NCBI GenBank assembly: GCA_026014905.1
Contig: JAOZHK010000088.1
Coordinates: 1-18,647, forward strand
Reading direction: 5' to 3'
Source: Candidatus Bathyarchaeota archaeon
GTDB taxonomy: Archaea > Thermoproteota > Bathyarchaeia > RBG-16-48-13 > GCA-020355125
Length of the DNA: 18,647 nt
Shown here: piece by piece, positions 6,842 to 13,503 of the stretch
Numbering within the stretch: the stretch's first letter is position 1
Layout of the letters: each line of letters begins with the position of its first letter
Made by a program: the position numbers and the translations under genes
The notes under the pieces: model-generated
The model's database searches: none
What the model saw: only the letters and a program-made list of their open reading frames with translations
Told to the model about the DNA's origin: nothing

Positions 6842-8502
6842 TGGGTTGGGAATTTCGATCCCCACGCGCCCCATGGTCCCCATGAGGGGTCATGTTGAAT
6901 GATCACATCGACGACGGCAGGTATACCCTCCTGATTGGTGTGTTTCGCGGTCTCGAGGGCCTGGGTGAGCTCGGAGGGTCTCTCAACCTGGATGCCATAG
7001 CATTGGCTGGCTTCAGCCAGTTTCACAAAATCGGGTTGCACCTGGAATTGCCAGGTATCTGTGGGCCAGCTTCCCCCAAAGCGATGGTTGTTGAAGATCA
7101 CCCAGGTGATTCCGAGTCGATATTGCGCAGCAGTCGCTAATTCTTTGTTATAGTGTTGGAAGGCTCCGTCCCCGGTGGGGCAGAGCACGTGCATGTCGGG
7201 TCGTGCCAGTTTCGCGCCGATGGCTCCGGCGATGCCGGATCCAAAGCAGGTTTCCTCGCCCATTGGCACAACACTCCATTGGTCTAGGACTTTGTAGTAG
7301 GGGACGATGTAGGACCAGATGTCATTGGCACCGTTCTCGTTGCATAGGATCGTCTTCGTCCCGAAGATATGGTTCATTGCTCGGACGAGCTGCTTGGGTG
7401 AGATTGGAATGGCCGTGGTCGTGCACGCCGCCGCTACGTCGGCCTCAAATTGCTGCTTGGCCTTGAGAATGGCTTTCACACGCGCCGTCGTACCCACTGT
7501 ACCTTTCCGCATCTTTTCGCGGATACCGTGGATGAGATCTTGTAGAACCAGTCGGGCATCACCGACAATAGCGAGGTCGGGCACCCAATTCAGCCCGATG
7601 GCTTCGGGTTCGATGTCAATCTGGATGAACTGGGCGTGTTCCGGAAAGTATTGAAACGTCACGGACTGCAGGGCTTCCATCCGCGAGCCAATGGTCACAA
7701 GCAGGTCGGCGTCGTCATACACCTGTTTCGCGACGTTATTGATGTACACGCCGCACAGCCCCAGCGCTAACGGGTGATCCTCCGGGAGGATACTGCGTCC
7801 CTGTGGCGTGGTGAGAAAGGGAATGTTCAGTACTTCCACGAACTCTTGGAAACTGTCGAACGCTTGGGACAGGATCGTGCCACCACCCGCCACGACGAGG
7901 GGCCTCTTCGCTTGTAAAAGCAGGGTGATGGCGTCCCGGATTCTCTTGGGGTCGCCTCGCGTCCGTATGCGGGGACTTGGGGTGTATCGTGGCATGTCCA
8001 CGTCGGCCTTCATCACATCCATTGGTACTTCAAGGACGACCGGGCCGGGTCGACCATTATGCGCGATGGAAAACGCGCGATGCAGAAACCATGGCATGCG
8101 CTCTGCGCGCGGTACACGCACACTCCACTTCGTGACGGGCTTCATCACTCCGACGTTATCGCATTCGGCAAACGCACCCATGCCCTCGTGTTCCTGACTC
8201 GGGATGCTGCCGCCCCATCGTCCAACCAGCGTGAGTAGAGGGACACACGCCGAGTAGGCTTCCAGCACGCCGGAGACCATGTTGGTGAGCCCATTACCGC
8301 CTGACGCTGCTGCACAGACGCCGGCAGTTCCCGTCAGCATCGCGTAAGCCATGGCCATAAACGGAGCGGATCCCTCATAGCGCACTTGGATGGGCGTGAT
8401 ATCAGAATCATCGGGTGATAAGTCAAATCCGCCGCGGAGTCCGAAGACGAATTGAACATCCTCCGCTCTCAGCGCTTCTTGGATCGCATCATTCACATTC
8501 AT
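6838..8502 (-). CDS. Thiamine diphosphate-dependent enzyme (acetolactate synthase/2-oxoacid decarboxylase family)
   Basis: A 554-residue protein with the three-domain plan of the acetohydroxyacid synthase/benzoylformate decarboxylase group: the Pyr domain (about 1-165) with the cofactor-activating glutamate E43 in RYEG, a central Rossmann-like domain (about 185-325), and the PP domain (about 370-535). The Mg-ThDP motif starts at GDG (444-446) and ends at NN (471-472), the expected spacing. Members decarboxylate 2-oxo acids or join them to aldehydes. With no regulatory subunit nearby and no branched-chain operon, a catabolic role is more likely than acetolactate synthesis. A promoter-like repeat lies 42 nt upstream. 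The best ribosome-binding candidate, AGGAG, is 18 nt before ATG 8502, unusually far. The C terminus is rich in Trp and Gly (541-547). Confidence 0.93.
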   Translation of the reverse strand: MNVNDAIQEALRAEDVQFVFGLRGGFDLSPDDSDITPIQVRYEGSAPFMAMAYAMLTGTAGVCAAASGGNGLTNMVSGVLEAYSACVPLLTLVGRWGGSIPSQEHEGMGAFAECDNVGVMKPVTKWSVRVPRAERMPWFLHRAFSIAHNGRPGPVVLEVPMDVMKADVDMPRYTPSPRIRTRGDPKRIRDAITLLLQAKRPLVVAGGGTILSQAFDSFQEFVEVLNIPFLTTPQGRSILPEDHPLALGLCGVYINNVAKQVYDDADLLVTIGSRMEALQSVTFQYFPEHAQFIQIDIEPEAIGLNWVPDLAIVGDARLVLQDLIHGIREKMRKGTVGTTARVKAILKAKQQFEADVAAACTTTAIPISPKQLVRAMNHIFGTKTILCNENGANDIWSYIVPYYKVLDQWSVVPMGEETCFGSGIAGAIGAKLARPDMHVLCPTGDGAFQHYNKELATAAQYRLGITWVIFNNHRFGGSWPTDTWQFQVQPDFVKLAEASQCYGIQVERPSELTQALETAKHTNQEGIPAVVDVIIQHDPSWGPWGAWGSKFPTH

Positions 8503-8543
8503 GTTTCATCAACAGTATTACTCCTATAACTCATACAGAGATG

Positions 8544-8572
8544 GACGTTCCTGGGATTTAAGATTTCAATCA
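8544..8572 (-). promoter_or_regulatory. Promoter-like repeat, copy B (upstream of the ThDP-enzyme gene)
   Basis: On the coding strand TTGAAAT is followed by CTTAAATC and then AACGTC, 42-70 nt before the ATG. It is nearly identical to copy A, differing at three bases and one single-base insertion. Both copies sit upstream of minus-strand genes 4 kb apart, which suggests common control of the two genes. Confidence 0.6.
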
Positions 8573-8640
8573 CAATTGCGATGTACGCGAGGGAGACAAA
8601 AGCAAAATAGTGTGCCTGCCGTAGATATATGGGAGACAGC

Positions 8641-10536
8641 ATGCCTCGACGTCTCAACGGTCTGCGCGTAGCGAGTGGATTGCTCTTTTGTGGAAATCTG
8701 CTGATTCTCTGTCTCTCGCCACTCCTTATCTATTCACTCTCTCCGTACGCTGCCCGAGTGGTACTTTTTATTGTCTTCCTCTCGCCACTCATCTGGCTGT
8801 ATCATTACTCACGGTCGACATGGGTCGACTATAGTGAGTCTGTGATCTTTCGTTTTCTCGCATTTCTTGGTGTGACGAGCTTCATCTATCTCCTCTTTAA
8901 TATGCTACAATTCGAAGTTCTTGGCGAAGGGGTGATGCTGTCGGAAGTGGCTATGTTAGCGGAGGAGTATGGTCGACAGGGCGTGATCGTGCGGACATCC
9001 TCGCATTCCTATTTCTTTCAGGCGCCATTTCTCGCATATATGTTGAACCAGGTCTGTGGTGTGCCTGCGCACTATGCAGTCTTCATGGAGCAGGCGGCGA
9101 TCATCCTATTGCTCGCGTTATTGAGTATGTATGTGCATACTAGGATTAGTGTAATGATCCCAAATCAGAGTGGGATCTATCGTCTGCTAGCGTGTGTGGT
9201 TCCCTTTGCGCTGATTGCGTCAGGCACCCGGATCTGGGTTCCCGGGTTGAACGTGAATTATCGGGATATCGGCTCTTATCTCGCGATGTTCGCCATTACA
9301 TACAGTGTTACGAATGGATTGACGCGGCGTCAGGATTACGTGACCGTGTTACTGCTGGTCCTCGGCGTCGTATTCGGATCTCCCCCTGCCGGGATCGTGG
9401 TAATTCTTTTTTTCACCGTCTATTCTGTGCTGACGAAGCGTTTGGGCTCGATGGTCTATGCCATTTTACCCGTGTTCTATATTGTGAGTTCTGCTGGATT
9501 GTATCTGCGGAGTTTGTTCGGGTATGGTCAGTATGCCCTAGAAGGGTTTCTGTTCGTCATTGTGCAGATCCTCACAGGGGGTGGCCCTCCGCCCCCACCG
9601 AAGCGGCCATACGTAGTCCCCTATGGAGATCGAACACTTGAAATGCTCACATACCTCGCGGTTCTCGGGATCGCGGGATTGGTGATACTCCTACGCTTTG
9701 CCCGACATCTACGTAGACCACGAGTTCGTATCCGGGATCTCAGGGTTGTGGCGCTTGTTGTTGTACTGTTGTTGACGTTCCTCTGGATATTCGGCGCAAT
9801 TGATCTCGTATTGTACCTCGCGGTTGTCGGAGCTGTCGGATTGAGGCTGGGGCTTCGATTCGTGAACCATCTTCGGGGTCTCCCGATCCGGCTTCGCGAT
9901 CCACACTATGCCACGCTCTTGATTGTGGTTGTGGTGACGTTGCTCGTGACGGTGTTCGTCACGTTAGGTGCGACGGTGATGCCGGAAACCACGTTTTCCG
10001 ATATTCGCACCATCATATTTTCCTTCCTCTTAGTGGTGCTGCCTGTCGTGTTTGTTACACCGCCGTTATATCGTCAGCTGCAGCGACTGCGCGTGAGGCG
10101 ACTGGTGTTGGCGGTATTGGTCGTGCTCCTCTGCGCGGCAGCGCTCCTGAAGCCCTCGAGCCTCTTTCCAAAATCTCACCGTGACGAGAGTTATGTTGTT
10201 GAGGATCGACGGCTCAGCCAGTCGATTGGCTACGCGAAAACGTTTCTCTTCGAGTCGTATCCAATGGGGACGGTGGCGTTTGATTATAAATCCCATCTTC
10301 AGATTGTGCGGTTTATGGTGGTGAACCGCACCTTTGTGTTTCGCGAGGTGTTTTACAACGTCTCGCTCCTCTCGAAACTCGAGACGCTTGAGAACGGGAT
10401 TGCGTTCTTTGATCAACTTGGTGTGACCGCGCCCTCGCTCTACCTCACGCGCGATGATTACCAGAAGGCGTACAACCTGAGCCTTGCAGCGAATATCGTG
10501 TTTAATGATGGGCGTATTATCATCAGCACGCAGTAG
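8641..10536 (+). CDS. Polytopic membrane protein, possible GT-C-type glycosyltransferase
   Basis: About 631 residues with many hydrophobic segments from the N terminus to about residue 505, then a soluble C-terminal part of about 125 residues. The large loop after the third segment (E/D-rich, SEVAMLAEEYGRQG) and the ending ANIVFNDGRIIIS resemble archaeal GT-C lipid-linked sugar transferases, whose final strand often reads like IYSNGRVRIY. This is a fold-level guess. A proline run (GGGPPPPP) lies near 317-324. Residues 338-391 and 392-445 form a tandem internal duplication (each starts YLAV and shares LRF, HLR and RD), with 16 of the first 29 positions identical. ATG 8641 is preferred because GGGAG lies 5 nt before it; ATG 8629 is an alternative. 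It could decorate surface glycans; no substrate can be named. Confidence 0.85.
   Translation: MPRRLNGLRVASGLLFCGNLLILCLSPLLIYSLSPYAARVVLFIVFLSPLIWLYHYSRSTWVDYSESVIFRFLAFLGVTSFIYLLFNMLQFEVLGEGVMLSEVAMLAEEYGRQGVIVRTSSHSYFFQAPFLAYMLNQVCGVPAHYAVFMEQAAIILLLALLSMYVHTRISVMIPNQSGIYRLLACVVPFALIASGTRIWVPGLNVNYRDIGSYLAMFAITYSVTNGLTRRQDYVTVLLLVLGVVFGSPPAGIVVILFFTVYSVLTKRLGSMVYAILPVFYIVSSAGLYLRSLFGYGQYALEGFLFVIVQILTGGGPPPPPKRPYVVPYGDRTLEMLTYLAVLGIAGLVILLRFARHLRRPRVRIRDLRVVALVVVLLLTFLWIFGAIDLVLYLAVVGAVGLRLGLRFVNHLRGLPIRLRDPHYATLLIVVVVTLLVTVFVTLGATVMPETTFSDIRTIIFSFLLVVLPVVFVTPPLYRQLQRLRVRRLVLAVLVVLLCAAALLKPSSLFPKSHRDESYVVEDRRLSQSIGYAKTFLFESYPMGTVAFDYKSHLQIVRFMVVNRTFVFREVFYNVSLLSKLETLENGIAFFDQLGVTAPSLYLTRDDYQKAYNLSLAANIVFNDGRIIISTQ
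9652..9975 (+). repeat. Intragenic tandem duplication (2 x 162 nt)
   Basis: Two adjacent 54-codon units (9652-9813 and 9814-9975) inside the membrane protein gene encode similar transmembrane-plus-basic-loop segments. Both begin with the same 12 bases, TACCTCGCGGTT. Protein similarity is clear, while most of the nucleotide sequence has diverged, so the duplication is not recent. Confidence 0.75.
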
Positions 10537-10704
10537 CCAGCATCATACTATCTCACGGTCACCAACGGCTAACGGCGCGCGACTGAGATGCGCTGAGGGG
10601 AATGTACAACGAATGGAAAGATGTCAAGAAATGCCTCAACGCATTCAATCGCGGTTGGTCGGAAAAACAGCAGTAAACAGAGAATGCTATAATATAAACA
10701 CTTC

Positions 10705-10719
10705 TGTACGCGCGCGCGT
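10705..10719. repeat. CG tract 6
   Basis: Ten bases of CG alternation (10709-10718) lie within a 15-base alternating run that reads TGTA before it and T after it. A TATA-like sequence ends 9 nt earlier. The core ACGCGCGCGCG matches tract 3. Confidence 0.75.
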
Positions 10720-10773
10720 TCAAAATATGGTTAGCCACTCCAGCCGGTTAAGTATGTCATCTTTTTCATGGGT

Positions 10774-10837
10774 GACATAAAGTGACAAAAACGACAAGCA
10801 TGACCCGATTGAATAGGGGACATAGCGGACATGGACG
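10774..10837. repeat. Phased GACA/TGTC array downstream of tRNA-Ala
   Basis: GACA occurs at 10774, 10784, 10793, 10819 and 10828, with related GAC at 10802 and 10834, so most steps are 9-10 nt or a near multiple. On the tRNA strand the first three read as TGTC separated by T-rich runs (TTTTT). This could act as a tRNA terminator or bind a protein along one face of the helix. The same pattern recurs downstream of carB. Confidence 0.5.
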
Positions 10838-10863
10838 AGCAAAATAGCTAATAGGTTAGTGTG

Positions 10864-10939
10864 TGGTGGACCGGACGGGATTTGAACCCGCGACATTCGC
10901 CGTGCGAGGGCGACGTTCATACCACTGAACTACCGGCCC
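10864..10939 (-). tRNA. tRNA-Ala(CGC)
   Basis: A full 76-nt cloverleaf. The acceptor stem GGGCCGG pairs with CCGGTCC and includes the G3-U70 pair that identifies alanine tRNAs. The D arm is GTTC/GAAC, the anticodon stem TCGCC/GGCGA with loop CTCGCAC (anticodon CGC, reading GCG), the variable loop has 5 nt, and the T arm is GCGGG/CCCGT with loop TTCAAAT. Discriminator A73 and an encoded CCA end the gene. There is no intron. The GGGTTCAAATCCC T-loop context is typical of archaea. A TATA-like sequence lies about 50 nt upstream. Confidence 0.97.
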
Positions 10940-10985
10940 AAACCCGATCACAATACGCGATCGTCTTCTATCAGGGATATCGTCA

Positions 10986-10995
10986 ACTATATACT
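10986..10995. promoter_or_regulatory. TATA-like box between tRNA-Ala and the metallolyase gene
   Basis: ACTATATACT lies about 47 nt before the tRNA 5' end on the minus strand and 100 nt before the plus-strand ATG at 11095. It could serve the tRNA, with a trimmed leader, or the metallolyase, with a long leader. The near-palindromic core does not tell the direction. Confidence 0.4.
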
Positions 10996-11094
10996 TTCGT
11001 GCTATAAGTGCATAGACTTCCACAGATCCCGAATAGGAATCACAGGCTTTATCTTTACTCGCTACTGTATTGACCAGTAAGGTGTAGCCAGATA

Positions 11095-12087
11095 ATGACG
11101 CAAGAGACCACGCATGATTTAAGCAAAACTTTCCTCCAGCAAGCCGTGGACCACACCCAACTCCCAACCGATATTCAACTCCTAGACATCACGATGCGAG
11201 ATGGAGCACATGTCGTGGACTTCTCCAATACGGAACGTCTACAACTCACCACCTCGCTCGGAGAGTTGGGCGTGCATCGCATCGAGATTGAATCTCGAGC
11301 ATATGTGATTCGCCGCCAATCCATTTATCCTCCAGAAGACCACTGGAAAACATTAAAAGAGATCACCCAGCTTGGATTGAAAAGCACGATTTTCACCCAA
11401 CGCAATGTAGCCGATGGTCAAGCCGGGATTGACCGCGCCCTTCAATGCGGCGTGAGTAACATTGTGCTCCAAGAACCGGTGCAACGGGGCTGGCTTGCCC
11501 AGCAAGGGCAGACCGCAGACGAACGACTACAAGTGATCCAAGACCTGATTCAATACGCAAAAGCGCATGGATGTTATGTGACATTCTTTAATAGTCACAT
11601 CTTCAAAGCCGATCTCAATTACCTCCTGCAGGTGATTGCCGCAGGCGTCGAAGCCGGCGCGGACTCCCTCTGTATCACTGATAGCGAGGGATTGGGCACT
11701 CCCCATGCCTTTCGCTACCTCGTGACCCGGTACCTCGACGTGACGAAGGGGCGTATTCCCATTGAAACCCATCCCCACAATGATTTTGGTCTTGCGTTAG
11801 CCAATACGCTCGCAGGCTTTGAAGCGGGCGCCTCGATAATTCATTGTAGTGTAAATGGATTAGGGTCTCGTGCAGGAAATACGCGCCTTGAAGAGTGTGT
11901 GATCGCCCTGCGGACCTTATACGGTTTGGATCTTGGATTGGAATATTCGCGACTTCATGACGTGTGTACACTGGTCGAACGCATCCAGCAATGGCCCACC
12001 GCGAAAAACAAGCCATTCTACGGTTATGGCGTCCAACAGGCCCCCTATGCCCTCTCTAATTTCGGGAAAATACCCCAACAGAAGTAG
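11095..12087 (+). CDS. DRE-TIM metallolyase (HMGL/isopropylmalate synthase-like), short form
   Basis: A 330-residue HMGL-like TIM barrel. The metal and catalytic motif is DITMRDG (31-37), with R35 and D36; TDSEG (195-199), the H226-P-H228-N-D metal motif and NGLGSRAGNTRLEE (254-267) follow. The last two are signatures of isopropylmalate, homocitrate and citramalate synthases and close relatives. The family makes or breaks C-C bonds next to a keto or CoA-thioester group using a divalent metal. The protein stops just after NKPFYGYG, where synthases continue into LeuA-type subdomains, so the allosteric and communication regions are missing. A lyase or aldolase, or a condensing enzyme without feedback control, is plausible. 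ATG 11095 has AAGGTG 10 nt upstream. Its 3' end faces the transglutaminase gene 15 nt away. Confidence 0.92.
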   Translation: MTQETTHDLSKTFLQQAVDHTQLPTDIQLLDITMRDGAHVVDFSNTERLQLTTSLGELGVHRIEIESRAYVIRRQSIYPPEDHWKTLKEITQLGLKSTIFTQRNVADGQAGIDRALQCGVSNIVLQEPVQRGWLAQQGQTADERLQVIQDLIQYAKAHGCYVTFFNSHIFKADLNYLLQVIAAGVEAGADSLCITDSEGLGTPHAFRYLVTRYLDVTKGRIPIETHPHNDFGLALANTLAGFEAGASIIHCSVNGLGSRAGNTRLEECVIALRTLYGLDLGLEYSRLHDVCTLVERIQQWPTAKNKPFYGYGVQQAPYALSNFGKIPQQK

Positions 12088-12102
12088 AATAAAGCTATCC
12101 AG

Positions 12103-13197
12103 CTACCGGGGACGTAGGCGTTTCCACAGCAGATAGCCTCCTCCAATGACGAGAGCGCCCACTCCGAGCCAAATTAGTAGATTCACATCGAATGCTGGAT
12201 TCTCACGAATTAACTGATCTTCATTGACCAAGTAGAGATCATTGGAAAGGGTGAAGTTCTGTTGATTTCGACTTCCACCGGCCCAGTCACTTCGTTGGAT
12301 ATTCGTCAAGGTGAGGACCGAGGGTTTCCATGCCATCGCTGCTGTAATGCCGTTAAACGTGTTTTGACTCCAGCCAAGTGTCATATCGAAGGGCAGCCAT
12401 CCCCAGGGAGGAATATAAATCATCGCCCATCCATGATACCCAATGTTGCGGAGAGTAGTGGTTACATGGCCGTCCCAGTAGGAGGCTTGGACAAAGTTGG
12501 AGTTGTAGATGGCTCCTACTCGGAGATACGCTGGGATGCCAAGGATACGACAGAAGGTGATCAGGAGGTTTGCTTGATCATCACAATCTCCTTCCCCTAG
12601 GGTACAGGTCTCAGAGGGATAGAGTGGGTATTCATAGCTTTTCCCTTCAATATGAGTACCAATCCAATCTGCGAGAGCTCCAACTACCTGAAGTACGTTG
12701 GTAGAGTGGGCTTCCTCTGCCCAGATCGATGCTGCAAGTGCTTGCAGCTCTGGATCATCAACTTCCCACGATCCGCTGGCTTGGATATACTCATCGAGGT
12801 CAGAAGGTATCGCGGCAAATGTACCAGCGGTCTCAAGACTCACTGGAGGACTCGTTTGTAGCGATTTCGAAACCTGTAAAGAATAACTAACTGTGATGTT
12901 TGATCCCGCAGCAATCGTAAAGTTGCCGAGTTGTACTTGTAGATTCTGGTCATGATCCATGATGAGTGTAAAGGGATGTGTAACGTTGGTGAGTATAGTG
13001 GTTTGCCATGTTGTATTAGGAAACATCGCTAAATCTCCAAATCCTTCCGGTAATCGAAGTTCGTCTTCTCCCTGATTGATATAGGTCATCGTTGTCGTAT
13101 ACGTGTAATTCACCCCATCATCAGCATGAACTGCTGGGACAAAAGTGGTCGATACCAATAATACCAACAGGTAGAAGCAGAGTATTGATGATTTCAC
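12103..13197 (-). CDS. Secreted, membrane-anchored transglutaminase-like protein
   Basis: A 364-residue surface protein. A signal peptide (1-25, ending AVHA) is followed by a beta-rich region (about 28-125), a transglutaminase-like core (about 150-275) and one C-terminal transmembrane helix (about 338-357) with a basic RLRPR tail, so the bulk faces outside. The papain-like triad is visible: C205 in GDCDDQA, H255 in YHGWAMI and D271 in PFDMT. Family members are proteases, peptide cross-linkers or amidases; the archaeal role is undefined. Sequons N61, N71, N92, N100 and N314 suggest N-glycosylation, which fits the candidate glycosyltransferase nearby. The GTG start at 13197 gives the signal peptide directly; a TATA-like box about 30-36 nt upstream implies a leader under 10 nt. 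Confidence 0.92.
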   Translation of the reverse strand: MKSSILCFYLLVLLVSTTFVPAVHADDGVNYTYTTTMTYINQGEDELRLPEGFGDLAMFPNTTWQTTILTNVTHPFTLIMDHDQNLQVQLGNFTIAAGSNITVSYSLQVSKSLQTSPPVSLETAGTFAAIPSDLDEYIQASGSWEVDDPELQALAASIWAEEAHSTNVLQVVGALADWIGTHIEGKSYEYPLYPSETCTLGEGDCDDQANLLITFCRILGIPAYLRVGAIYNSNFVQASYWDGHVTTTLRNIGYHGWAMIYIPPWGWLPFDMTLGWSQNTFNGITAAMAWKPSVLTLTNIQRSDWAGGSRNQQNFTLSNDLYLVNEDQLIRENPAFDVNLLIWLGVGALVIGGGYLLWKRLRPR

Positions 13198-13226
13198 ACT
13201 AACACCGTTCTATTTTTATGTGCAAA

Positions 13227-13233
13227 GTATATC
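13227..13233 (-). promoter_or_regulatory. TATA-like box of the transglutaminase-like gene
   Basis: GATATAC on the coding strand lies 30-36 nt before the GTG start. With archaeal TATA-to-start spacing, transcription would begin within about 10 nt of the codon, giving a nearly leaderless message. Confidence 0.45.
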
Positions 13234-13372
13234 AAATTGTTTGTTCAATGGATGCAAGTAACTACGTGAACAATCGATATACTATATAGAGTCTTTCATT
13301 TTCCCCTTCTTTCTCTAGAGCAATCGGCAGCACGAGCTTACAATCTAGGTTTTGTATGGCGTTCAAAAAGTT

Positions 13373-13379
13373 AAAAAAA
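13373..13379 (-). terminator. T-run terminator candidate after carB
   Basis: Seven consecutive T on the carB strand lie 125 nt beyond its stop. Archaeal terminators are often simple U-tracts. The T-rich phased array at 13424-13447 lies closer and could contribute. Confidence 0.35.
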
Positions 13380-13393
13380 CACAAGGATAGATA

Positions 13394-13472
13394 TTACCAA
13401 AAGGTAAGTTAACGTGAAAACCGGACAAAAAGCGACAAAAAGTGACATTACCGACTGAGTGAAAAAATTCAC
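13394..13472. repeat. GACA array flanked by two AAAA-spaced palindromes
   Basis: GACA occurs at 13424, 13434 and 13444, spaced exactly 10 nt and separated by A-runs. On the left is TTACC-AAAA-GGTAA (13394-13407), on the right GTGAA-AAAA-TTCAC (13459-13472). Both are perfect 5-bp inverted repeats around AAAA. The exact helical phasing suggests protein binding on one DNA face, or a compound terminator downstream of carB. Confidence 0.55.
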
Positions 13473-13503
13473 GTCACGGGAACTGAGAGATGCAAGATTT
13501 GCA

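Larger units (their letters stand above)
10537..10863. other. Spacer between the membrane protein gene and tRNA-Ala
   Basis: This 327-nt convergent spacer has no clear gene. It holds a short GGCGCGCG run (10574-10581), a 24-codon ORF (10602-10676) of doubtful reality, a TATA-like TATAATATAAA (10689-10699) with no gene after it, a CG tract (10705-10719), a plus-strand T5 (10762-10766) that could end the membrane protein transcript, and a GACA array (10774-10837). Confidence 0.6.
13198..13503. other. Spacer between carB and the transglutaminase-like gene
   Basis: This 306-nt A/T-rich spacer has no gene. From carB downward on the minus strand it holds a 5-bp palindrome (13459-13472), a 10-nt phased TGTC array (13424-13447), a second 5-bp palindrome (13394-13407), a T7 run (13373-13379) and the TATA-like box of the transglutaminase-like gene (13227-13233). 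Confidence 0.6.

Noticed and set aside
7203..8197. Plus-strand ORFs antisense to the ThDP-enzyme gene
   Set aside because: They are Arg/Ser-rich mirror frames of a well-supported gene.
8492..8509. Six-codon ORF starting at ATG 8509 that overlaps the ThDP-enzyme start
   Set aside because: AGGAG is 11 nt before it, so it might be a leader peptide, but one short overlap is easily chance.
10720..10920. 66-codon minus-strand ORF
   Set aside because: It runs across the tRNA-Ala gene; the phrase SRVQIPSGPP is what a tRNA 3' half gives when translated.
10705..10939. Integrated element or attachment site next to tRNA-Ala
   Set aside because: No duplicated tRNA 3' end, integrase or direct repeat is visible on either side.
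10856..11167. 103-codon minus-strand ORF
   Set aside because: It covers the tRNA and the antisense start of the metallolyase gene; it has no family features.
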